In this document: piece after piece, positions 25,608 to 32,652 of the stretch
Numbering within the stretch: the stretch's first letter is position 1
Layout: every line of letters starts with the position of its first letter
DNA from: JAAZIN01 sp964464625
Lineage (GTDB): Bacteria; Bacillota; Dethiobacteria; DTU022
Assembly (NCBI GenBank): GCA_964464625.1
Contig: CAYXKD010000001.1
Location: 1 to 64,000 of the forward strand
Direction of reading: 5' to 3'
Length of the DNA: 64,000 nt
The notes under the pieces: model-generated
Database searches by the model: none
Told to the model about the DNA's origin: nothing
The model's input: only the letters and a program-made list of their open reading frames with translations
Translations under genes and position numbers: made by a program

Positions 25608-27088
25608 CTGCCTTTCACCTCCAGCTCAGGCCAGATCCCGGGTTGCTCTATTAGCTCAACGGCCCGGATCAGCTGTGGATCACGCTCACAAGCTATGTCT
25701 TCAAAGGCCTCCCTGAGTTGAACCCAGGTCAGATCGTCAAACTTACCGCTTGCTTCCAGACCGGCTTCGCTTTGAAATATGCTCAGCGCTGAAGCAGTAG
25801 CTTCATCATAATAACCGTCAAGAGATGGTTCATAGCCCAGTTCCGCCAGCATCTCCTGCAACAACTGAACATCCGATCCGTAGGCACCCCGGGCGAGAGG
25901 ACCAGGGAAAAAATAACGATAGTACCTCATCAGCGGAGTCATATCAACTACTATATGGGGTTCCAGGCCTGATCCGTTGATATCTTTACCCGCGGGTGTA
26001 AGATAGTGGGCCACAGTCACCAGCAGAGCATTGCCACCGGTAAGATTTATGAACTGCTGCACCGTAGCTTTACCGTAGCTGTTAACACCGATAAGCAAAG
26101 CAGCTTCCCGATCCTGAAGTGCCCCCGCAAGGATCTCCGCTGCGCTTGCCGTATCTTCGTTGATCAGTACTGCAATGGGATAATCTTTAGCCGGTATCGC
26201 AGAGTGGTAGATGTTTTGAACTTCTTCATCCCGTCCCACAAGACGGGTGATCTCTCCTTCGGGAACAATCAACCTGGCCACCTTGATGGCCTCCTCAACC
26301 TGGCCGCCAGGATTGTCGCGCAGATCAAGAATTAACCCCTTCTTCAAACCATCATTCTCCAGCAGACGCAGCTGCTCCGTAAAAGAAGACCCTGTATTGC
26401 TGTCAAAATTACTGATGCGAATGTAGCCCAGCCCGGGCTGCTCCCAATGTGAGGAAACTGTGTCAATCTTGACCTCATCGCGCACCAGAGTCAGGTTAAG
26501 CTCCTCCTCCCGGCCAGGGCGCTTAATAGAAAGCGTAACGCTGCTCCCTTTTTCTCCACGCAAATTATCAGCGGCATACTCCAGCCCCAGTCCGGAAAGT
26601 TCCCTGTTGCCCGCTCGCATAATGCGATCGCCAGGCATGATCCCGGCCCCTGCTGCGGGACTGTTAGGAATGGTTTCAAAAACAACAATCTCACCGCCTG
26701 CTTCAATAATGCGCACCCCAATACCGCCAAATGTACCCTTGGTCTGGATCATAAAATTCTCCAGATCCCGGGCATCATAAAATCCGGTACGGGGATCTTC
26801 GACAGCCTCTATCGCTCCGTGAACAGCGCCGCGGACCAGCCTGGATGAATCCAGCGGATAAAGATAGTTTTGCTGCAGCTGTTCAAGCACCTCTATAAAT
26901 ATATTCCACTCTTCTTCCAAGGATTCCGGCGCCGCCAGATCGCAGTTCCCGCCGGCGCCACCTGACAGGGTCCCTTTGAAGACACCAATGCTATAAGCGC
27001 CCAGATTGGTCCCAATCAGAAGCAAGAAAAAAAGAAGAGCAACCAACCAGAAGCGTTTCTCTTTCCAGCAGTTTTTTTGATTAGACAA
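25604..27088 (-). CDS. ctpB: Carboxy-terminal processing protease with peptidoglycan-binding domain (S41)
   Basis: Secreted or membrane-anchored S41 serine protease: one N-terminal helix (about 13-35), a PDZ domain (about 115-195; GTFGGIGVRI, GDRIMRAGN), a catalytic core with Ser315 (NEDTASAAEI) and Lys340 (GVNSYGKATVQ), and a C-terminal peptidoglycan-binding module (about 405-470; GSDVQLLQEMLAELGY). In Bacillus, CtpB cleaves SpoIVFA during sporulation, and this orthologue sits in the same ftsE-ftsX-ctpB-minJ neighbourhood. The peptidoglycan-binding tail points to action at the wall. CtpB versus generic CtpA is not certain. Confidence 0.9.
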   Translation of the reverse strand: MSNQKNCWKEKRFWLVALLFFLLLIGTNLGAYSIGVFKGTLSGGAGGNCDLAAPESLEEEWNIFIEVLEQLQQNYLYPLDSSRLVRGAVHGAIEAVEDPRTGFYDARDLENFMIQTKGTFGGIGVRIIEAGGEIVVFETIPNSPAAGAGIMPGDRIMRAGNRELSGLGLEYAADNLRGEKGSSVTLSIKRPGREEELNLTLVRDEVKIDTVSSHWEQPGLGYIRISNFDSNTGSSFTEQLRLLENDGLKKGLILDLRDNPGGQVEEAIKVARLIVPEGEITRLVGRDEEVQNIYHSAIPAKDYPIAVLINEDTASAAEILAGALQDREAALLIGVNSYGKATVQQFINLTGGNALLVTVAHYLTPAGKDINGSGLEPHIVVDMTPLMRYYRYFFPGPLARGAYGSDVQLLQEMLAELGYEPSLDGYYDEATASALSIFQSEAGLEASGKFDDLTWVQLREAFEDIACERDPQLIRAVELIEQPGIWPELEVKGS

Positions 27089-27268
27089 ACCCGCCTGCCT
27101 CCTCCACTGAAGGCTTTTAGTTCAAATTCAATTATAACGCCGGCTCGGATAAAAAACCAGCCAGGCGGCGATTTCTTTTACATTCATGAGGGTAGGAGCG
27201 GAATAATGCGGCTAAACTGGAAGGCAGACTTCCTGGTGCATCGTGGGAAAAAACACGCTGCGCAACCG

Positions 27269-27299
27269 GATGAGTCAAAACCAACGTCATTGACTCATC
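27269..27299. repeat. Perfect inverted repeat GATGAGTCAA / TTGACTCATC
   Basis: 10-bp arms at 27269-27278 and 27290-27299 with an 11-base centre, upstream of ctpB. There is no T-run, so it is an operator candidate or a remnant end rather than a terminator. Confidence 0.5.
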
Positions 27300-27314
27300 A
27301 AATCCCCGGCTCAA

Positions 27315-27359
27315 TTAAAAATAGTCCACAGGATCATTGCGGTAAGCAGGGATGCCATG
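27315..27359 (-). pseudogene. Remnant of an M23-peptidase C-terminal tail
   Basis: The minus-strand frame reads HGIPAYRNDPVDYF then a stop. The neighbouring intact M23 gene ends GTPDYRNNPMSYL then a stop. Seven of 13 residues agree and the bases agree at about two thirds. The frame is closed by a stop a few codons upstream, so only a tail is left. This suggests a decayed duplicate or recombination scar; the match is short. Confidence 0.4.
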
Positions 27360-27495
27360 CAGGCTTTACCCGTAAGAAAGGGCAGCCCAAAAATATGCCT
27401 CTGAGCACGGCAGCAGCATCGGTCACATCAACATTTACGTCACTGTTTATATCACCATACTTAAAGCTGTTTTCACAGGAAGCAGGTGTGGCCAT
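27334..27495 (-). pseudogene. Dockerin-like calcium-binding repeat fragment
   Basis: A 53-codon minus-strand frame from an ATG at 27495 contains GDINSDVNVDVTDAAAVLRG, which follows the dockerin/EF-hand loop pattern (Asp, Asn, Asp, Asn and Asp at loop positions 1, 3, 5, 7 and 12, then a hydrophobic helix). Upstream, FAAVMATPAS resembles the end of a secretion signal, but no start or ribosome-binding site supports a full gene. It most likely derives from a surface protein. Confidence 0.45.
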
Positions 27496-27549
27496 GACAG
27501 CTGCGAATCCAAATCGCCTTCTCTCCTGTTCATGGGGATGCTGGCACTA

Positions 27550-28731
27550 CTACAAATAAGACATGGGATTGTTGCGATAATCAGGAGTACCGTTGGGATA
27601 ATAACGATAAGGCGATTTATGATATTCCCGCACCTCAAAATGGAGATGGACGCCGGTGCTATTGCCGGTGGTGCCTGCCCTGCCAATGCGCTGGCCGCGG
27701 CTGACCGCTTGTCCCACTCCAACGAGATAAGAGCTTAAATGTGCATACAATGTGGCAGTGCCGCCGCCATGGTCGATGATAATGCAGTTGCCATAACCGC
27801 CATTCCACGACGCCAGGATCACCCTGCCGCCTTCCGCTGCAAGAATATAGTTTGGCTGCCCATAAGTCCCGATATCGATTGCGCCATGCCAGGTGGTAGC
27901 CCCGCTGAAGGGATCCCGGCGCCATCCAAATCCCGAGGTAATATAGCTGGGCGATTCAATTGGCCAGCAAAGTTTACCGCCTACTCCTTTGCCTCCGCTG
28001 CTGCGCATCAGATCACCAATAAGGCTTTCCAACCTTTGAGATTCTCGCTCAAGATCCTGAATTGTTTTCAGGTTGCGGGCAATCTCCTGCTGCAGCTCTT
28101 TCAGCACAGTTTCCCGGGTTGCGACAACCCTGTCAACCTCTTCCTTATTGGCCAGAGTCTCGCGACGCAAACCGTCCAGGCGGCTCTTCTCCTGCTCCAG
28201 CTCCTCTTTCATGATCTTAATACGGTTGCGTTCAGCACGAATCTCCTCCACCAGGCGCTGATCATTTGTCGCAATAATCCGAAGGTTGTTGAAGCGGGTC
28301 AGAAAGTCGCCGAATGAAGTGGCTCCCAGAAGAACATCAATGTAAGAGCTATGGCCCTGCTCGTAAATAACCTTCAGGCGGCGTTTGAAAAGATCCTCTT
28401 TACAGGCAAATTCCTGTTCAGCAGCAGCCAGTTCCACTTCAGCCAGGGCAATAGCCTCTTCAGTAACGGCTATTTCCCCATTGATCTCGTTCAGTTCGGA
28501 CTGAAGTTCCTGAAGGCGGCGGTCAAGCCTGTCCAGCTCAGCCTTCATCGCCTCCTCATCCCTGCGCTGCTCTTTGAGATTCTCCCGCTGCTCTTTAAGT
28601 TGACGGTCGATCTCCTGCTTCTCCTGCTGTTTTTTGTTTAGATCGGAAGCATAGGCTGGAGCTGCCGCCGAAAGCAGAGTGAGAAGTGCCAGGATTGCCA
28701 CAAAAATCACTAGAATTGTATGACGCCGCAT
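27550..28731 (-). CDS. EnvC/NlpD-like M23 murein hydrolase or activator with coiled coil
   Basis: A 393-residue secreted protein: signal peptide (about 1-28, ending APAYA), long coiled coil (about 30-110 and 160-250, rich in Glu/Lys/Arg/Leu), then an M23 LytM domain (about 265-393). Zn2+ ligands appear intact: WHGAIDIG and H362/H364 in HLHFEV. It is transcribed right after ftsX, whose product regulates wall hydrolases of this kind (CwlO/PcsB/EnvC type), so FtsEX-controlled peptidoglycan cleavage is the likely role. The tail GTPDYRNNPMSYL is partly duplicated just downstream. Confidence 0.92.
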   Translation of the reverse strand: MRRHTILVIFVAILALLTLLSAAAPAYASDLNKKQQEKQEIDRQLKEQRENLKEQRRDEEAMKAELDRLDRRLQELQSELNEINGEIAVTEEAIALAEVELAAAEQEFACKEDLFKRRLKVIYEQGHSSYIDVLLGATSFGDFLTRFNNLRIIATNDQRLVEEIRAERNRIKIMKEELEQEKSRLDGLRRETLANKEEVDRVVATRETVLKELQQEIARNLKTIQDLERESQRLESLIGDLMRSSGGKGVGGKLCWPIESPSYITSGFGWRRDPFSGATTWHGAIDIGTYGQPNYILAAEGGRVILASWNGGYGNCIIIDHGGGTATLYAHLSSYLVGVGQAVSRGQRIGRAGTTGNSTGVHLHFEVREYHKSPYRYYPNGTPDYRNNPMSYL

Positions 28732-28773
28732 GCAAGATCCCTCCAGGATAATGGATTAGATGTATTCCGGCAA

Positions 28774-29685
28774 TTATACCCGTAAAAACCGGTCCATCGA
28801 GAAAGCGCTGCCCAGGATCCCCAACCCCGTACCCAGGGGAAGCAGGTATTTGCTCAGCTCACCCATAATGGGTAAAACAGGAAGCAAGGTCAGAAACATA
28901 AGGTTATTCGCCTCAACCCACTCCAGAGAAGCACTGTAGATAAAGTAAAGCCCGGCCAGCGGCAAGAGCGCTCCAGTAAAGCCGATAATCAGCCCTTCCA
29001 GGACAAAAGGCCAGCGAATAAACCAGTTCGTCGCTCCCACATACTTCATGATCATTATCTCCCTACGCCGTATAAAAACAGTTAGCCTGATCGTGTGGGC
29101 AATGAGAAAAATGGCAGTTACAGCCAGTCCCACCATCAAAGCCAGTCCCACCAGCTGAATTGCCCGGGTAGCGGCAAAAAGCCGCTCTACAGTTTCTTCG
29201 CCGTAAGTGACTCTGGCTACTGCAGGATAACTTTCCAGCTCCTTTGCCACAGCGCCAACAGCCTCGGGACGGTGAGTCCGCAGCTCAAAAGAGTCAGGCA
29301 AGGGATTCTCCTCTGCCGACTCATATCCCTCAACGATATCACCCATTTGCTTTTTTAAGCGCTGAAGGGCTTCGTATCTGGAAACAAAGCGGACCTCGGA
29401 CAGAGAGCTATGCGCAACAAGTTTTTCATGTAATGCTTTCCGCTCAGCTTGACTGGCCCTCTCTTCAACATAAAGGACGATCTCCACCTGCCCTTTAACA
29501 TCCTCGGTGATGTAGTTCAGGTTCAGATTCACCAGCATGAAACCGCCCAGCATGAGCAGGGTTACAACGACCACTCCGACGGAGGCGACGGTCATCCACT
29601 TGTTCCGGTAAAGACCGCGCAGGGCTTCGCCGCAGCCATAGATCCATCCGCTAAAGCGCACCGGCGTATACCCCCTTTTCCTCAT
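28774..29685 (-). CDS. ftsX: Cell-division ABC transporter permease FtsX
   Basis: Membrane subunit of FtsEX. Layout is typical: a cytoplasmic N terminus (EALRGLYRNKWMTVASV), TM1 (about 33-55), a large extracytoplasmic loop (about 57-170) that contacts murein hydrolases, then three further helices with the RRREIMIMKYVGATNWFIR cytoplasmic loop. Length 303 is normal. It overlaps ftsE by 35 bases from the ATG used; an in-frame GTG at 29661 would shorten this to 11. Confidence 0.94.
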   Translation of the reverse strand: MRKRGYTPVRFSGWIYGCGEALRGLYRNKWMTVASVGVVVVTLLMLGGFMLVNLNLNYITEDVKGQVEIVLYVEERASQAERKALHEKLVAHSSLSEVRFVSRYEALQRLKKQMGDIVEGYESAEENPLPDSFELRTHRPEAVGAVAKELESYPAVARVTYGEETVERLFAATRAIQLVGLALMVGLAVTAIFLIAHTIRLTVFIRRREIMIMKYVGATNWFIRWPFVLEGLIIGFTGALLPLAGLYFIYSASLEWVEANNLMFLTLLPVLPIMGELSKYLLPLGTGLGILGSAFSMDRFLRV

Positions 29686-30340
29686 CCGTGGCCAGTCTTC
29701 CCTTCTCCAGGAGAATGACCCTCTTCTTGAGGCTGTCCACTATCTGGCGATTGTGCGTCGCCACGAGAACAGTGGTGCCGCGCATGTTTATAGCCCGCAA
29801 TATATTCATGATTTCACGGGAATTTTCAGGATCAAGGTTGCCGGTAGGTTCATCAGCAATTATCATGGCCGGGCGGTTGATAATAGCCCGCGCCAATCCG
29901 ATGCGCTGTTGCTCGCCGCCTGAAAGATCGCACACCCTGTTGTCGACCTTCTCCGGCAGCCCGACCAGGTCGAGAACAAAGGGGAGCCGGCGCCTGATTT
30001 CACGGCTGGATGCTCCGGTAGCCCTCATGGCAAAAGCGATGTTTTCGAAAACAGTGTATTCATCAAGAAGCCTGAAATCCTGAAAGACCATCCCGATGTT
30101 ACGGCGCAGGTAAGGCACTCTGTGACGGGGCATCTGGGAAAGGTCATGACCGAATACTTTTAAAACGCCTTTTGATGAGACGATTTCTCTGATGATCAAT
30201 TTGAACAAAGTTGATTTTCCTGCTCCGCTGGCGCCGATAATAAAAACAAATTCACCGCGATCCACAGTAAAGCTTAGATTCTCCAGAGCATAGTTGCTGT
30301 TTCTATCGTAACGATGATACAATGCTTCAGCTTCTACCAT
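29651..30340 (-). CDS. ftsE: Cell-division ABC transporter ATPase FtsE
   Basis: ATPase partner of FtsX that couples cytosolic ATP hydrolysis to activation of wall hydrolases. Walker A GASGAGKST is at 36-44, the signature is LSGGEQQR, Walker B is MIIADEPTGNLD, and the H-loop is ATHN. The ATG at 30340 follows AAGGAAGG (spacing 6), which rules out an 8-residue longer reading. 229 residues is the family length. It heads the ftsE-ftsX-M23 cluster. Confidence 0.95.
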   Translation of the reverse strand: MVEAEALYHRYDRNSNYALENLSFTVDRGEFVFIIGASGAGKSTLFKLIIREIVSSKGVLKVFGHDLSQMPRHRVPYLRRNIGMVFQDFRLLDEYTVFENIAFAMRATGASSREIRRRLPFVLDLVGLPEKVDNRVCDLSGGEQQRIGLARAIINRPAMIIADEPTGNLDPENSREIMNILRAINMRGTTVLVATHNRQIVDSLKKRVILLEKGRLATDEEKGVYAGAL

Positions 30341-30451
30341 TTTCAACCTTCCTTGACTTAACATAAACTTAATATTTTAGAACATTATTCGACAGGGCTG
30401 AGCTTATTCCTGCTTAATTCTTAAATTATATTAACTTTTTTCCAGGGATAT

Positions 30452-30533
30452 TATGGCTGTGAAGAATATGGCTGTGAAATGAGAAGATTTATCAAGGAAA
30501 ACTTCTTTTGATGGCCTGTTTTGGCAAAACAGG
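30452..30533. repeat. Intergenic repeats between yitT and ftsE
   Basis: Direct repeat TATGGCTGTGAA at 30452-30463 and 30467-30478, and a perfect hairpin CCTGTTTT-GGC-AAAACAGG at 30515-30533. The hairpin lies about 50 bases after the yitT stop; a T-run is lacking, so terminator function is uncertain. Confidence 0.45.
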
Positions 30534-30582
30534 TCTGCGGCGGAAGGTTATCTCCAACAGAGTGGTTGTAGAAGGAATTCTT

Positions 30583-31455
30583 TCAAATACGATCTTTTAT
30601 TTCCTTGAACCCCTCGCCGTGCACCTCGCCGGCATTGCCAATAATAACAAAGGCAGAAGGATCCAGTTCATAGATCAGCTCTTTTAACCGGGCAACCTGA
30701 GGACGGGTGACAATGCATAGTAATATTTCTCTCTCTTCACCCGTGTAACCACCGCGCCCTGAAAACCTGGTAACACCGCGTCCCAGACCCCGGAGCAACC
30801 GGCGATTCATCTCTTCGGCGTGAGAGGTAATGATCAAAACCACTTTCGCCAGGCTAAACCCTTCCTGCAGTAAATCGATTATTTTTACACTTACAAAAAG
30901 CGAAATCACAGCATACATGGCTGCTTCGCCGCCGAGGACAAAAACCGCCAGTCCGATTACAGCCAGATCACCTCCCAGGAGACCTTGCCCCATTGTCAAC
31001 CCGGTGGTCCGGTTCAGGATCAAAGAGAGCAAAGCCGTTCCTCCTGTGGAGCCGCGGTAGTGAAAAACCAGACCCAGCCCCAGACCCATGATCACCCCGC
31101 CATATAATGCCGCCAGCAGGGGATCTTGAGTTGCTGCTGGTAGAAAAGGCGCTGTAACCTCGATGGCCAGCGGAAAAAGAAAGGTCCCCATAATGCTGCG
31201 GAGCACCACATCTCTTCCAAGAATGAACCAGGCAGCAATAAAAATAGGTATGTTTAATACTGCTATGGTTAAACCTGCAGGAATGTCAAAAAGGTGAAAG
31301 AAAATCACGCCCAGGCCGCTAATTCCTCCTGCAGCAAGGCGGTGGGGAACCAAAAATAGGTTCATCCCCACCGCCATGATTAGCGATCCCAAAAGAACAC
31401 CGAAAAAGGGGACAATTGCATTTTTCAAGAACCCATAGAAGCGATTTTCCATCAT
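30583..31455 (-). CDS. YitT-family membrane protein
   Basis: A 290-residue protein with five to six helices in the first 200 residues (including AAGGISGLGVIFFHLF and YRGSTGGTALLSLILNR, typical of the YitT membrane domain) and a C-terminal cytoplasmic ferredoxin-like DUF2179 domain (about 205-285; VLIITSHAEEMNRRLL, EREILLCIVTRPQVARLKE). Function in the family is not firmly known. It overlaps prfB by 4 bases (ATGA), so the two are co-translated. Confidence 0.87.
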   Translation of the reverse strand: MMENRFYGFLKNAIVPFFGVLLGSLIMAVGMNLFLVPHRLAAGGISGLGVIFFHLFDIPAGLTIAVLNIPIFIAAWFILGRDVVLRSIMGTFLFPLAIEVTAPFLPAATQDPLLAALYGGVIMGLGLGLVFHYRGSTGGTALLSLILNRTTGLTMGQGLLGGDLAVIGLAVFVLGGEAAMYAVISLFVSVKIIDLLQEGFSLAKVVLIITSHAEEMNRRLLRGLGRGVTRFSGRGGYTGEEREILLCIVTRPQVARLKELIYELDPSAFVIIGNAGEVHGEGFKEIKDRI

Positions 31456-32598
31456 GGCTGGCCTTCTGAATCGGAGTCAGTGCTGTCCTGGGAACGAAGG
31501 CGGGCCTGCAGACGTAAATAAGCTTCGATGAAAGGGTCGAGCGCTCCATCCATAACTGCATCCACCTGTCCCATCTCCACGCCTGTGCGGTGATCTTTGA
31601 CGAGGGTAAAAGGATGAAATATATAGGTGCGAATCTGGCTGCCCCAGGCAATCTCTTTTTGGGATCTGCGCAAAGCAGAGAGCTCCGCTGCCTGCTCCAG
31701 GCGCTGCATCTCCGCCAGGCGGGCCTGGAGAATACGCATAGCCTGCAGACGGTTGCTATGCTGGGAGCGGTTGCTCTGACAGATGACCACCACGCCGGTG
31801 GGTAGATGGGTAATCCTTACTGCCGAATCAGTTTTGTTAACATGCTGCCCACCTGCACCGCTGGAGCGAAAAGTGTCGATGCGAAGATCATCGGGGTTTA
31901 TTTCGTAGTCCTCAGCCTCCACTTCAGGGATCACATCAATGGAGGCAAAGGAGGTATGGCGGCGTCGGGCAGTGTCAAAGGGGGAAATCCTGATGAGTCG
32001 GTGCACCCCTTTCTCAGCCTGAAGATAACCGTAAGCACCGTGTCCGCGAACTATGAATGTTGCGCTCTTTACACCCGCCTCCTCACCGGGAAGCAGATCA
32101 ACCAGCTCCACCTCCAGACCCTTCCGCTCAGCCCAGCGGGTATACATCCGCAGCAGCATCTCTGCCCAATCCTGTGACTCCAGGCCGCCGGCGCCGGGAT
32201 GAAGGGAGACAATAGCATCGTTAAAATCATAATCGCCGCTGAAAAGAGTTTCCAGTTCAAGCCGGTCCAGAAGCAGGGCAATCTCTTCCAGCCCGGCAGC
32301 CGCTTCACCGAGCGCCTCTTCGCCATCTGCGGGGTTTTCCCCGGCCAGCTCCAGCAACACCTCGATCTCTTCAAAGCGGACTTCAAGGTCCTGCAGCGGC
32401 CGCAACTGTTCGCGGAGAGCCCCCAATTTGATCATAAATTCCCTGGCCCGCTCCCCATCTTCCCAGAGTGCCGGATCGGCAGCTTTTTGCTCAGCCTCCT
32501 TTAACAGCGCTTCTTTCCTTTCACATTCAAAGTGAAGCCCCCATTTCAAGAAAACGTTGCCGCTGACGCGTCAGTTCTCCGCTATATTCATTCAGCAT
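31452..32598 (-). CDS. prfB: Peptide chain release factor 2, programmed +1 frameshift
   Basis: Class I release factor for UGA and UAA. The gene starts at the ATG at 32598 (ribosome-binding site AAGGTGA), runs 23 codons to CTT, meets an in-frame TGA at 32527-32529, and continues in the +1 frame (GAA TGT GAA) to 31452. The slippery CTT-TGA and the upstream GGGGG internal Shine-Dalgarno-like run are the classic RF2 autoregulation site. The main product shows the anticodon-mimic SPF (ISPFDTARRR) and catalytic GGQ (SSGAGGQHVNKTDS). Total is about 381 residues. A single-frame reading would begin at a false ATG at 32549. Confidence 0.95.
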
Positions 32599-32652
32599 AA
32601 GACATCACCTTTCGCACTAAAGAATTGAATAATCCCTTGCCGCCGGGCAGGT

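Larger units (their letters stand above)
27089..27549. other. Gap with decayed coding remnants
   Basis: 461 bases between ctpB and the M23 gene. It holds a dockerin-like fragment (27334-27495), a short M23-tail-like fragment in another frame (27315-27359) and a perfect inverted repeat (27269-27299). The remainder is unexplained. Confidence 0.55.

Noticed and set aside
27077..27559. 160-codon plus-strand frame across the ctpB-M23 gap
   Set aside because: Composition is irregular, it overlaps two real genes at its ends, and the minus-strand remnants explain the region better.
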